Shown: in pieces, positions 46,974-58,449 of the stretch | How positions within the stretch are numbered: the stretch's first letter is position 1 | Layout of the letters: the number at the start of each line of letters is the position of its first letter | Assembly (NCBI RefSeq): GCF_000208745.1 | Contig: NC_030854.1 | Location: 7,653,053-7,717,052 of the forward strand | Origin: Theobroma cacao | Taxonomy: Eukaryota > Streptophyta > Magnoliopsida > Malvales > Malvaceae | DNA: 64,000 nucleotides | Reading direction: 5' to 3' | The notes under the pieces: generated by a model | What the model was told of the DNA's origin: nothing | Databases searched by the model: none | The model's input: the letters and a program-made list of their open reading frames with translations, nothing else | Program-made: the position numbers and the translations under genes

Positions 46974-47710
46974 AAAATAATTATAGTTTTGGTTATGACA
47001 AAATGATGAATTTTGCTTGAACATTACTTGAGTGATTCTTGATATGTTCTTGAAAAGATTCAACTGTCATACACTTGTTTGTACATGATTACAAGCTTGT
47101 TTATCTTAATTGCGTGAATTCTTGAAGTCATTGAAGTTTCACTTGCTTAACAAATGTCTACAAGCTTGAATGAGAATTGTATGAGTATTAAAACTCAATT
47201 GAACAAGGTTTCATAAATCCTTCTAATATTCACTCTTGAGATGTCTAAGTTGCAGAATAGGTGCACAAGATGAGAAGTTTATTAATCTACACAACAATAA
47301 GGTTGCCTCAAGTCAAAAAGCTCATTATTAAAGAAACAAGGAAGGTAAGCATAAAGGTGTCCAATATTTGGTCACAAGGAAGTTATACCCATTGAAAGTA
47401 AAAAAATCTTGAAGAAACAAAGCTCCAATCAATCTTAGAGCAAGGCCAATCAATCCAAAGGCAAAATGTATGGAAAACTTGAAGATATATTGAAGAAAAC
47501 AAAGGCCCAGTCGATCCTAAGGCAGACTAGGTGAGAAAACATCAAAAGAAAAAGCCTCAATCAATCCCATAAGAGTGTCAATCGATCTTAAGGCAACTTG
47601 GACAAGAAATCTAACATTTTGAGAAGCCCCAATGGATCCTTAAGAGTGCCCAGTAGATCATCAAGGCCAAAACTTGAAAGAAACATGGTCTCAAATAGAA
47701 AATTGACTAA
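46974..47710 (+). mobile_element. Copia H 3' LTR, truncated by CACTA insertion
   Basis: Begins TGTTAGCTTTAAAATAAT and follows the 5' LTR (30282-31010) with moderate divergence and small indels. It stops at 47710 where the CACTA end begins. The remaining about 840 bp of the LTR are not found in the window. Confidence 0.82.
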
Positions 47711-48327
47711 CACTACCAAAAATCTTGGTCACTGTGACGGGGAAAAATTTTTGTCACTATTTTTTGTCACAGATAATGACTTATAATGATAAAATTGAGA
47801 TGGTTTTGTGACAAAATTAATGATAATTCACTTATAAGATTTAGTGACAAATTCGTGACAGAATTGTGACAGCATTTTAAATCTATCACTAAATCTATTA
47901 CAAGTAATTTGGGTGCAAAAATTTATCTTGGCACCAAAATTAATAACAAATTCTTGGGATGAAAACTATTACAATATTAGGATTCCTTGTTTAGTGACAA
48001 AATTAGTGATGTAATTGTGATAGAAATTTAATTCGAGCAGCTCGAGTATAGTTACGGATTATTATGGTAGAATAATCTATCACAAGGATTAGTTTAATAT
48101 AATATTATATTTTTTGACAAAAATAGTGATGGATTTATGACAAATAATTCGGAGGGAAAAAAAGGCACCTTACTAAATTAAAAATAAAATTGGTCATCAC
48201 AAGTCTGTCACCAAAAATCTGTCACAAAGGTTATTTCAACTTTATTTATATAATTAAACAAAAGAAAATAAATACATTCATTTGGATAAAATAAAAATAT
48301 TATATTTTAGTTTTTGTGTATAGAATA
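47711..48327. mobile_element. CACTA (En/Spm) transposon, one end
   Basis: Starts with CACTACCAAAAATC, a CACTA-type terminal inverted repeat, inserted in the H 3' LTR. Many subterminal GTGAC/GTCAC motifs in both orientations follow (for example near 47742, 47762, 47855 and 48211), as expected for transposase-binding subterminal repeats. No transposase frame is present. The opposite terminus is not found before LTR G begins, so the rest was either displaced by G or lies outside the window. Confidence 0.7.
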
Positions 48328-50630
48328 TGTTTGATGCAACGATCGCTCCTCGAATGCTATCGACGTCTGAGTCTTGCGGGAGAACCCGTCAAGTCCCGAA
48401 CAAGCCTTAATCAAAACTTAGTTATTACTACATATTCATGCCATCAATCTATGAGATTACTTAAACCATATAACTCTTTATAATAAGAATTGAACATAAA
48501 TCATAATAAGCCATCTTAATCTTTATTCACCACACTTGTAAAAATACATTAAACTCTATAATACCAATTGCACATTTACATTAACACTAATTACAAATAC
48601 GTCATGCTATAAATGGCTTGGCCTCTAGCAGTGGAGCAACTCGGAATGAAGTTCTATGAGATGCCTTTACATATCCGCAGTAGACAATATACGTCGATGA
48701 ACGGATGCTAGGCCGATCACTATCTACAAAAGGAAAATAAGGGGGGTGAGTCTTACAAACTTAGTGATCATTTGCTCCGTGAGCAGTGCGTAGATGGGAA
48801 ACAGGCTTAAGGCAGATCATTTGAATAATAAAACCAGAATATAGAATAATAACGTTAGAAAAACAAATCACAAATAGGGTGTTTGTGCCTTGTGAAAATG
48901 ATGCTGAAAAATCATGATATAATACCTTTCGTGGCAAAACAATGCCGAAAACAAACATAGCAAAATTGACTTTCAATCATCGAAATCATCACTTTCCATA
49001 AAAAATACAAATATCCGTATAAAAGTATGCACGCTTCCAAAATGTGTGGCATGTAAAAATCAACATAGACGCCCATATAACTCAACTCATGATCATTAAA
49101 TAAGCATTGAAAGTGTTTGATTAGATAGGGGAGCTATAGGAAAACGTTAACTCTCCACCATGCAGAAGAGTACAAGTCTAAAACTCTCAAGGCTCTCGAG
49201 TAGGTAATTGTAAAAAAATCAATTCGTGGACCCTCTTCCACGTAATAACAATCTGGGAGCACCGCTCTAGTGGATTCCCACAGCCATGGCAGTCTCGACG
49301 ATGTTGGCCGACATTGAAGAAATCAACTGGTCGCAACCACGTATATCAACCTGTGGCCTAGCCACATATATCAACCTGTGGCCTTGCCATGTATATCTCA
49401 CAGACCATGGCCCCCGCCACGTCTAACCGCCCGTCGGCTACCCAAAGGTTCTCTAGCTAGAGCTCACTTGTGCACAAGGGTCACACTATCCTGATGTGAC
49501 ATTCAGCCTACTCTCAATGCTCTCAGTTTGTCAAAATCATTTTCAAAACCAAATCGAGGTTTCCAAGTCTTTTGCTTGAAATCATTTGAAAACAAGGTTT
49601 GATAAACTTTCAAATTACTTTTCACATAAAAAAGCATGGTGTAAACACTTGTATAAAGATCGAACTAAATCGGCTCTCGAAAATTTTGCATTTAAACCAT
49701 TTAATAAAAGCATTTAACTATGCATGTCACACAAAAATACAAGGCACAGATTTGTTGCAAACATTTCAAAAAGGCTTGTTTCTCGGTTTCTAAAGCACTT
49801 TACATATATAGCTTACCTATATATATGTCCAAAACAATTTCAAAAGTCATATCATCCACAATCTACCTAACATTTCTACTAGCTCATGCTTTCCACAATA
49901 ACAGTTTATAATTGATTACAAATCCATTTAAAAAAAATCGCCTACCGAGGCTAACAACTCATGCTATCCACCATGCGTTTAAAGGAAACTGGCAACGCTT
50001 AATAAATGTATAACAATATATAGTGTGTAGATTTTTTGAAATAGACACCCCCTACTCACCTCACAATGGCGAGATATCACTTCGCCACTTATCCGGTTAT
50101 GTTTCCTCCTTTAGTTAATCACCATAGTATTCCTTTTCGACTTGCACACTTCCTAGCAATAACCAAGCTTAATCTACTTAGTGTTTATCATTCCCATTTT
50201 ACTTTCTCATTCAAACATCAATCATCATTTTAATAACTTACAGCATGCTAAAATTTCCATTCTTTCTCACTTAACCTTTGCATATTCATATGCATCTTGA
50301 CACATTTTTACTAAAGGTATTCATATCTTTACTTGTGTAATTCTTCATACTATATGTACCGGCAATTTATTTATAACATTAAGTGCACATTTCAACATTT
50401 GCAAGCAACTTTCATCCAAATCCATCTTATATTTTTATTCTATAACAACATATATGGCAACAACGATCACTTCCAAGCTCACTCAATTACTTCCAAGTTT
50501 ACATGCATAGTTGTCTATCTAGCTTTCAATGCTTTATATCTTAATCCTCCATCCACATTATTCCCTTTTTAATTCTTTCAAACAACATACCAAGCAATCT
50601 TAACATTTACACTAGCTCATGCATTTTAGA
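48328..50630 (-). mobile_element. Gypsy-type LTR G, fragment left of complex F
   Basis: Minus-strand LTR. Its end is probably near 48328 (TGTTTGATGCAACG on the plus strand). Its middle shares the TTGCTAGGAAGTG block with LTRs B and E (50105-50160), followed by GTGAGGTGAGTAG at the position where E switches to C-type sequence. A 25-bp minisatellite is at 49329-49410. The left terminus is uncertain. Confidence 0.6.
49329..49410. repeat. 25-bp minisatellite in LTR G, 3 copies
   Basis: Units contain CCACGTATATCAACCTGTGG with small changes; the third copy has diverged. Confidence 0.7.
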
Positions 50631-51106
50631 TGTTGGTCCCGATAATATGTGCTAGAGGGGGGTGAATAGCACAATTTGGCTCTTAACAATATTGGAAACT
50701 AATTTCTAAAACTTAAGAAAATAAACACAGAGTATAAAATGCATAGCAATTAAGAGTGGTTCGGTCCAAGACCTACATCCACTACCTTGATTATCCAACC
50801 AAGGATTTTCCCACATTCACTAAACATCGGTGAAATTCACAAGCTTTCATCAAGCTTTACAATGGCTTTTACCAGGCTCAGCCAAAATCTTTTACACTAG
50901 TTTTTCACGGGCTTAACTAAAACCCAAAGTGGTTTTCCAAGGCTCAACCACAACCTTCAACAATCAAGCTATCCTAAGCTTAAACAACCCCTTAGAGTGA
51001 CTCCTTCACTCTAAGAATACAAGAAAAGTAGTAAAAGAAAGTACTTATGATCACTGGTTGATCTGAGTGGTACAAGATTGAGTGCTAAATACAAATGTAA
51101 GGAGTA
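50631..51106 (-). repeat. Complex F, LTR3 (3' half only)
   Basis: Matches 51946-52430 and 60146-60630. It stops at AAGGAGTAAAGC, where it joins gag sequence instead of continuing into the rest of the LTR. Confidence 0.88.
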
Positions 51107-51887
51107 AAGCTAATTCTTAATCATCATCACAGGAAAACTCTTCCAACCCTTCTTCAAGGATGCTGGCTTTAACTGCAATACTCATTTTTTTTTCTTTTGC
51201 TTCACTTCGGTCTTCTTTTTCTTCTTCTTCCTTAAGCTCCAGCTCATGAGTAAGAAGAGAAGCACAAATCTCATCAAGTGTGATGATGTTAAGATCTTTA
51301 GCCTTTCTAATGGTAGTCACTTTAGGCTTCTAGTTTTTTGGTAGACTCATAAGTAGTCTTTTTACTAATTCATGTTCAGGAATAGGCTTGCCTAGTTGAC
51401 TCAATTTATTTGTGATGTTTGTAAACCTACCAAGCATGCTGTTGATGTCTTCACCAGGCTCCACTTTGAACATTTCATAATTATGTGTTAACAGAGCAAT
51501 TTTGGACTCTTTTACCTGAGAAGTGCCTTCATGAATTATTCTAAGTTTTTTCCACACTTACTTAGCTATTGTACAACTTGAGACTTTGTTAAATTCAGTG
51601 GGGGTTAATGCACAATGCAATGTGTTGATGGCCTTAAAATTTATTTGAACTTTCTTAGTTTCAGCCTTAGTCCATTCAGACCTTGGCTTGGGCATCAACT
51701 CATTTGTCACTACATTCACGGTTGAGAGCATAAAGGGTCCATCAGTTATGACGTCCCACATTTCATAGTCTATAGCCCTAATATAGATTGACATTCTTAT
51801 GCTCCAATAAGGGTAATTAGAGCCATCAAACAGAGGTGATTTGTTTGTTGATTGTCCCTCAGCCACTATTAATTTTTGGAGAGCCAC
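51107..51887 (-). pseudogene. gag: Complex F, second gag N-terminal fragment
   Basis: Nearly identical to 59317-60087. ATG at 51887 (MALQKLIVAEGQSTNKSPLF), then the Copia gag domain (DYEMWDVITDGP), with stops at about 51558 and 51330, and an acidic segment ending in SCDDD. The zinc knuckle and all of pol are missing because a deletion joins this gag to LTR3. A decayed primer binding site (TGGTATTAGAGC on the minus strand) lies at 51932-51943, upstream of this gag and next to LTR2, showing that LTR2 once acted as a 5' LTR for it. Confidence 0.9.
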
Positions 51888-51945
51888 ATGGATCCTCTCT
51901 AAGGATGTTAAGCCTTAATAACAGGGAACGAGCTCTAATACCAAT

Positions 51946-53017
51946 TATTGGTCTCGATAATATGTGCTAGAGGGGGGGTGAATAGCACAATTTGGCTCTT
52001 AACAATATTGGAAACTAATTTCTCGAACTTAAGAAAATAAAAATAGAGTATAAGATGCACAACAATTTAGAGTGGTTCGGTCTAAGACCTACATCCACTA
52101 CCTTGATAATCCAACCAAGGATTTTCCCACAAATTCACTAAACACCGGTGAAATTCACAAACTTTCACCAAGCTTTACAATAGCTTTTACCAGGCTCAGC
52201 TAAAACCTTTTACACTAGTTTTTCACAAGCTCAACTAAAACCCAAAGTGGTTTTCCCAAGCTTAACCACAACCTTCAACAATCAAGCTATCCCAAGCTTG
52301 AGCAACCCATTAGAGTGACTCATTCACTCTAAGAATACAAGAAAAGTAGTAAAAGAAGGTACCTATGATCACTGGTTGATCTGAGTGGTACAAGATTGAG
52401 TGTTAAATACAAATGCAAGGAGTAGGCGTTTAAGTGCTGACAAATGCAGTGAAGCTTTTCTGGTTTTTAAACTTTCTATAGCTCAAATCTCATTCAAGGC
52501 TTATAAAAACTTGTTTCCAATTGTTGGAAGACCCTTTTATACTTGGAGATGCAACTCTGATGGCAGTTTGACAGTTTATGGCTGTTGAAAATAGTTGAAG
52601 ATGAGTTCTAGTCGTTAATCTGTCTTGTAGTGCTCTGGTTCAAATTGCAGACAGAAAACTCTTAATCGACTGACTTGGTTGACTAAGTTGGTTCTGTTTT
52701 AGGTTGCAAATTCTGGTAGAAAGCAGTTAGTCGAGTGACTTGGTTGACTAAGTTGATTTTGTTTCTCAAACTCTTTAGCCCGCCATTCCTCCAATTTGAA
52801 ACTTGGTCAACCAATATTCTTCCTTTTTTCACCAATAGGCTTCCTCCTTGTTAGACAGTTACATCTTGTTGTTTTTGCTCCTCTTTTTCTTTTGATATAC
52901 TCTTTGAGGAGTTAAATGATTAATTTCATATATTAATTTTCCTGCACACTCAAGTAAAGATATTAGACATAAATGAATAGGAATGTTTGTTATCATCAAA
53001 AACTAATGGAGCCAATA
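51946..53017 (-). repeat. Complex F, LTR2 (central, shared)
   Basis: 1,072 bp, matching LTR1. Both termini carry transitions: TATTGG instead of TGTTGG at 51946, and CCAATA instead of CCAACA at 53017. A polypurine tract adjoins one side and a primer binding site the other, so it is at once a 3' LTR and a 5' LTR. Confidence 0.92.
52662..52766. repeat. About 66-bp direct repeat in LTR2 (TCGACTGACTTGG core)
   Basis: Two units with TGACTTGGTTGACTAAGTTG. The same pair lies in LTR1 at 60862-60966, where the GTCGAC cores are better preserved. Confidence 0.8.
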
Positions 53018-53140
53018 ATCTCCCCCTTTTTGATGATGACAAAACATTCCTTGATTGATAGCATAGTGTCCTTTTAGGCTTTTTAGTTTTCTGCAAAAAA
53101 TGAGGATTGCTCCCCCTAAGTATATGCTCCCCCTAAGTAT
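53018..53140 (-). other. Multiple polypurine tracts of complex F
   Basis: The minus strand has AAAAGGGGGAGAT directly next to LTR2 (53019-53031) and two further copies of TACTTAGGGGGAGC (within 53108-53140). Repeated AGGGGGAG tracts upstream of the 3' LTR are a Sirevirus hallmark. Confidence 0.85.
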
Positions 53141-53750
53141 GTGCATATTTTGCTTACTTTATTCCATCAAATTTTATTTTTGTCATATAGAAAATGACAT
53201 TGTACATATGTGCAGCAATATGGAGTGATTTACAGCAAGTAAGTATTAACAGATCATCATTAAACTTTTAGCAGTAAGTGTTGGCAGATTTTCATAAATG
53301 TTCCAGCAGTTGTCAACAGTTTATTGATTTGAGATTTTGTCTACATCATTCATGTTTCAATTGATATGCTATGCACCCCATCTATATCTATTTACAAACA
53401 GAAATCATTCATAATGCCATAACAAAAATCATTTATCAGCATTAATATCAGCACAGCATCAGCAGATTTTGTTCATGACAGTAAAAAATACCAAGATAGC
53501 AAAATATCAACAGACTTCAATTTGTAGCAGTTAAACAACATAGACATTTCAGCATTCACTTTTCACACACAACTATATAAACAACAGAATTAAACTTAAG
53601 TGTTCAAGTGCCACCATGGCACAAATAGCAGTTAATTAAAAAGTATTTCGAAATTGCCCCTAGACAATTTTGCTTCCTATCTCCTATTTTTCTAAGTTCC
53701 TGCTCTTGATTCTGCTATCTTTTATTTCCTAGGTTCTTGGTTCCTCCACC
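53141..53750 (-). other. Complex F, non-coding region between env-like ORF and polypurine tracts
   Basis: About 600 bp, AT-rich, no open frame. Direct words such as CAGCAG and TTTGTAGCAG recur. This long 3' non-coding region is usual in Sireviruses. Confidence 0.6.
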
Positions 53751-55643
53751 CTAACATTTTTTTTTTAACTCCTGCACCCATTCTCTGGTTCTTGCACCCA
53801 TTCTACTCCCTTTTTTTGTCAGAATCAATGTAAGGGGCTTATATTCATCTGATGTGTCAAAAGGTGAAGATTCAGTGTCATAGAAAGGGTTTAGAGGAAA
53901 AGGATAGGGCTCTCGGAGAGGTGATGACTGTCTAAAGGAAGGTTCTGGTGTGGACTTGTCTGAGACAGGGATTGGACTCTGAAGAGAAGAGGTTGAAACT
54001 GGTTTGGATTTCTTTGCCAACTTGGAAGACTTTTTTCTCTTGAGAAAAGTTGTCTTGGTTGCCATAGTCTTCTTGCCTTTGGTTGGTGGTTTTGCCTCAG
54101 TTGGTGGTGTTATAGTGGCTTTGTATTTTTCTGCTTTTGCCTTTACTTTGGTAGCTGATGTAGGCTGTTTTCCTTTTTCTACATCTTCACCATCCTTTTG
54201 AGTTTCTATCCTGGCAGTGTTTTTTTCAGCTTGTCCCTCCTTAACCATTTGGTGAAAGATATCCATGATGGAAACTTCCTCTGAATTTGGAGGAGAGGTT
54301 TGTTGTTTCTTTGTCTCTGAACCAACCACTTTTGTCCTTTGTTCTGAATCATTTTTGCTTTGAGGTTCAGGAGAGGATGTCTTGGCTAGCTGATCAACCC
54401 CTTGAGGAGAGTCTTTAATTTGCAGAACAAGACTGGTAGACTTGTAGGTGGAACCTTCAGCTTGAATGCCAGAACTTTTAACATGAGGAGAAGATTTTTC
54501 TACTGGCTCAGCTGAACCTTCAGCTCCTTGCTGTGCAGGTGCAGTGCTGGATGTGGCAGAACTATTTACAGCCATAGGTTCAGATGGCATGTTTTCTTTC
54601 TCCTTCAGCTTGTTTTCCAACTTAGTAACTCTCTCTTCAATTTTCTGTATATTTTCTCCTTGGTCAGTCAGCTTTCCATCAATCCTCATTAGCAAATTAA
54701 AAATTACTTCATTTGAGAATCTGGAAGGGGCTTCTTTAGGTTGAGCAGGTAGGTTGTGTTTTTTTCTTGGACCAGTCTTTGGGGTCTTAATGAATCTTTC
54801 CCCATCGAGTATATACCCCATTTTAACCAAGCTCCCATAATAAATAGCGTGATCTTTGGTTTTTACCAAGTCCATATGATAGCTCTTTTCCCATATTTCC
54901 TTCTTTTGCACACAAGATGTAATTACATTCCCATACGGCAAATTAACCTTATCAAGTCTACAAGCACTTCTCATTTTTTCAATCATAAATCTTCCCAGAT
55001 TTAGAGGTACCTCGTTGAAGGCATGCTCCATCAACCAGAAGTCTTGGAGGCTAATGTAGCTAAGGCTTCCACTTCTACCTTGAATGTTGGCTGTTGTAAA
55101 ATAGTGTAAAATCCTAATCTGAGGACTGATTATCAGACCTGAATTACTTTTTGAAGAATATTTTTCTTTCCTTCTAGTGATGATCTCCCATAATGAGGAT
55201 GGATTATATTTTTCAGGGAACTCATACTCTCCTTCTTTGCATTCTATTTTCAGCAGGTTTCCTAAATCTTCAGCAGTCACAACAAATTCTTTTCCATTTA
55301 GATAAATATTCAAACCATCTTCATTATAGTCATCAGAATCTATTAATTCCTTTCATTTCAAAGCACTACCGGAATAGAATTCTTTAACTAGACTTGGACT
55401 ATAAGACTTATTCTTAAAGGTGTTGTAACCTTTTAGTTTCAGTTCATCAAAGTACTCAGATAAACTAATATGGATTTCTACAATTTCCTCAAAACTCTTC
55501 CAATCAATAAAACTTTCACAAGAGATTGGTGCATTCTCAATGTTTTTGAACCTATATTCATGTAACTTATTCCTAAACTTTGAAGAAGAAGAACTGGTAC
55601 CTTTGTGGATTGAGGGTTCTGTTTATTTCTTCTTGTTAGTTTT
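53751..55643 (-). pseudogene. Env-like ORF of Sirevirus complex F
   Basis: A 520-codon open frame (55313 to 53751). The same frame extends upstream to 55643, interrupted by two stops (near 55624 and 55353). The N-terminal part (FPEKYNPSSLWEIITRR, then SLQDFWLMEHAFNEVPLNLG) resembles the conserved domain found in plant env-like and 'putative plant transposon' proteins. At about residues 210-240 of the open part lies a coiled coil (IQKIEERVTKLENKLKEKE), followed by a long Ser/Pro/Lys-rich region and a basic C-terminus. I see no signal peptide and no convincing membrane segment. It sits between RNase H and the polypurine tract, where SIRE1-type elements carry their env-like ORF. Its function is unknown. 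Confidence 0.72.
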
Positions 55644-57049
55644 CTGCTTCTTGCTGGACCAAGACACGAGCATGTTTCCTAAAAATTGGCATGTTCCACT
55701 AGTGCTTTTCCTATCAGTTCTACTGCCAGCAAAGTCAGCATCTAAGTATCCAACTAAGCTAAGAGTTAATTCTCTAGAGTACTATATTCTTAGTCCTTGA
55801 GTGTCTATGAGGTATCTAAAAATTCTCTTAATAGTTGTTAGGTGTGTTTCTTTAGGCTGTGACTAAAATCTAGCACACAAGCACACACTAAACTGAATAT
55901 CTGGTCTACTTGCTGTTAAGTAGAGAAGAGAGCCGATCATACCTCTATAGAGCTTTTGATCTACATCTTTACCTTTTTCATTTAAGTCGAGTTTAGTGGA
56001 TGGACTCATTGGTGTGGAAATTGATTTTAGCTTCAGTATATCGAATTTCTTGAGCATATCTTGAGTGTATCTTTCTTGGTTGATGAAGATTCCTTTCTCA
56101 CTTTGTTTAATTTGAAAACCAAGGAAGTACCTTAACTCTCCTATCATGCTCATCTCAAATTCACCCTGCATTTCCTTAGCAAAGTTCTTGCATAAAGCCT
56201 TATTAGTTGCACCAAATATAATGTCATTCACATATATTTGCATAACAATTAAATCATTTAGATATCTCTTAATGAACAATGTAGTATCAATGTTGCCTTT
56301 ATCATACCCTTTTTCAACTAGAAATTTTGAAAGCCTCTCATACCAAGCTCTAGGAGCTTGTTTCAATCCATACAAGGCTTTATGAAGTTTGAAAACATGA
56401 TCAAATTTTTTAAGTCTTCAAAACCAGGTGGTTGTTCTATATATACTTCCTCTTGAATTAATCCATTTAAAAATGCACTTTTTACATCCATTTGGAACAA
56501 TTTAAAATTTATGAAACATGTAAAAGCTGGCAACAACCTTATGGCTTCAATCCTAGCAACGAGAGCAAAGGTTTCGTCATAATTTGTTCCTTCCCCTTAG
56601 TTATATCCTTTTGCTACCAACCTAGCTTTATTTCTAACTACATTTCCTTGCTCATCTACCTTATTTCTGAATACCCATTTTGTACCAACAATAGGGTGAT
56701 TTGAAGGTCTAGGTACCAATGACCATACACAATTCCTTGTGAATTGATCAAGTTCTTCTTGCATGGCCATTATCCAACTTTCCTCTTTTTCAGCTTCTTC
56801 AAAGTTTTTAGGTTCAATTTGAGATATAAAAGCTGAAAACTCACAAGTTTCTCTAGTTGCTTTCCTAGTTTTAACTTCTTGTGAAATGTCACCTATGATT
56901 TGGTCTTGTGGGTGATCTCTTACAAATCTCCAACTTCTTGGTAGATCATCATGCTGATTTTCTACTCTTTGCAGATTTTCTAGAGGTAGAGTTTCATTTT
57001 CTCTTCTAGGTGAGCTTTCTTCATTATTTTTGTTGTTTTCTAAACTCAT
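55644..57049 (-). pseudogene. pol: Complex F reverse transcriptase and truncated RNase H
   Basis: The minus-strand RT begins around EESWIMAMQEELDQF and GTKWVFRNKVDEQG. The frame is broken by a stop near 56597 and a frameshift near 56380. The palm motif reads YVNDIIFG where Copia elements have YVDD, so the first catalytic Asp is Asn (codon on plus 56226-56228, a G-to-A change). RNase H follows with a stop at about 55861 and DADFAG (one catalytic Asp), then ends at LVSWSSKKQ (55644). The next conserved block, with the STAEAEY catalytic Glu, is missing, and the sequence runs directly into the env-like region. The RT is therefore inactive at three levels. Confidence 0.9.
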
Positions 57050-58449
57050 TCCTCCATTTGTTTTTCTAGGACTTCTACATCATCATCATCATCATGAACT
57101 TCTTTTTCTAAAGCATTTGACTCATCAAAAACTACATGAATTGATTCTTCAACGGTTAAGGTCCTTTTGTTAAAAACTCTATAGGCCTTTGAGTTTAATG
57201 CATATCTTAAAAATATAGCTTCATCACTCTTTGCATCAAACTTCCCTAGGGGCTGTATTCCATTGTTCAATACAAAGCACTTACAACCAAAACTCTTAAG
57301 GTGAGAAATATTTGGTTTCTTAGCTTTATAAAGTTCATATGGAGTCTTTGAAATCAAGGGTCTTATTGAGACTCTATTAAGAATATAAGTTGTTGTATTT
57401 ACTGCCTCAAACCAAAGACATTTAGGTAGGTTGTTCTCACATAACATAGTCCTAGCCATTTCTTTTAAGGTTCTATTTTTCCTCTCTACAACTCCATTTT
57501 GCTAGGATGTTCTAGGTGCAGAAAAATTGTGATCCAACCCTTTTTCATTGCAGAACTTTTCAAACTCATCATTTTCAAATTTTCCTCCACGATCACTCCT
57601 TATGCTAACTATGGCTAGTCCTTTTTCATTTTCTACTTTTTTACAATGACTTAAGAATGCTTGTAGAGTATCATTCTTATGAGCAAGAAAATACACCCAA
57701 GTGTATCTAGAATAGTCATCAACTATTACAAAGCCATAAGATTATCCTCCTAAGCTAGTTGTGTTTATTGGACTAAACAGATCAATGTGTAACAATTCAA
57801 GAGGTCTAGATGTTGACACTATCTTCTTAGTCTTAAAGGATGTCCTAACTTGTTTTCCTAGTTGGCAAGCATCACATATCCTGTCATTTTCAAATTTTAA
57901 CTCTGGCAGTCCAGCAACAAGATTTTTCTTAATTAATTTTGACATATTATGCAAACTTACATGTCCTAATCTTCTATGCCATAACCAGCTATCATTTTAA
58001 GCATTTGCAACAAGGCATACTTCACTATTTACTTCAAGATCTTCAAGAAAAATTACATACATATTCTTCAATCTATTTCCTATAAATGAGATTTTATTTG
58101 TACTCATATCTATCACTTCACACTTAGTTGAATCAAAACATACTTTAAATCCTTTATCACATAATTGACTAATACTTAGTAAATTGTGCTTTAATCCTTT
58201 AACCAACAACACATGACTAATTTCAGTTTGGGAATTCTTACCAACCCTACCTATACCATGGATTCTGCCTTTTGAATCATCTCCAAAGGATACGATTCCT
58301 CCCTTTCTCTTATCTAGCTGAGCGAACAACATTTCATGTCTTGTCATGTGCTGTGAACAGCCACTGTCCAAGTACCAAGGTTGTTTCTTCTTGAGTTGAG
58401 CTCTTAAACATGTCTCTTTTAAGTCCAGCTCAACCAACAAAACAAAATT
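57050..58449 (-). pseudogene. pol: Complex F protease and integrase, disrupted
   Basis: The minus-strand frame carries the aspartic protease motif WYLDSGCSQHMT, then the GAG-pre-integrase motif (WLWHRRLGH, split by a stop near 57995), a zinc-finger Cys pair (CDACQLGK), and the integrase core with IDLFSP, IRSDRGGKFEN and NGVVERKNRTL. All three D,D,E residues are present. Stops lie near 57994, 57740 and 57499. Domain order PR-INT-RT-RH identifies Copia. The stop at 57499 (TAG before QNGVVERK) fits a CAG-to-TAG change. Confidence 0.91.

Noticed and set aside
48205..48230. Second CACTA terminus
   Set aside because: TCACCAAAAATCTGTCAC resembles the terminus but is in direct orientation and lacks the CACTA pentamer; it is a subterminal repeat.
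53751..55313. Host protein-coding gene
   Set aside because: Position between Copia RNase H and polypurine tract, inside complex F with its own LTRs and duplication, makes it an element ORF.
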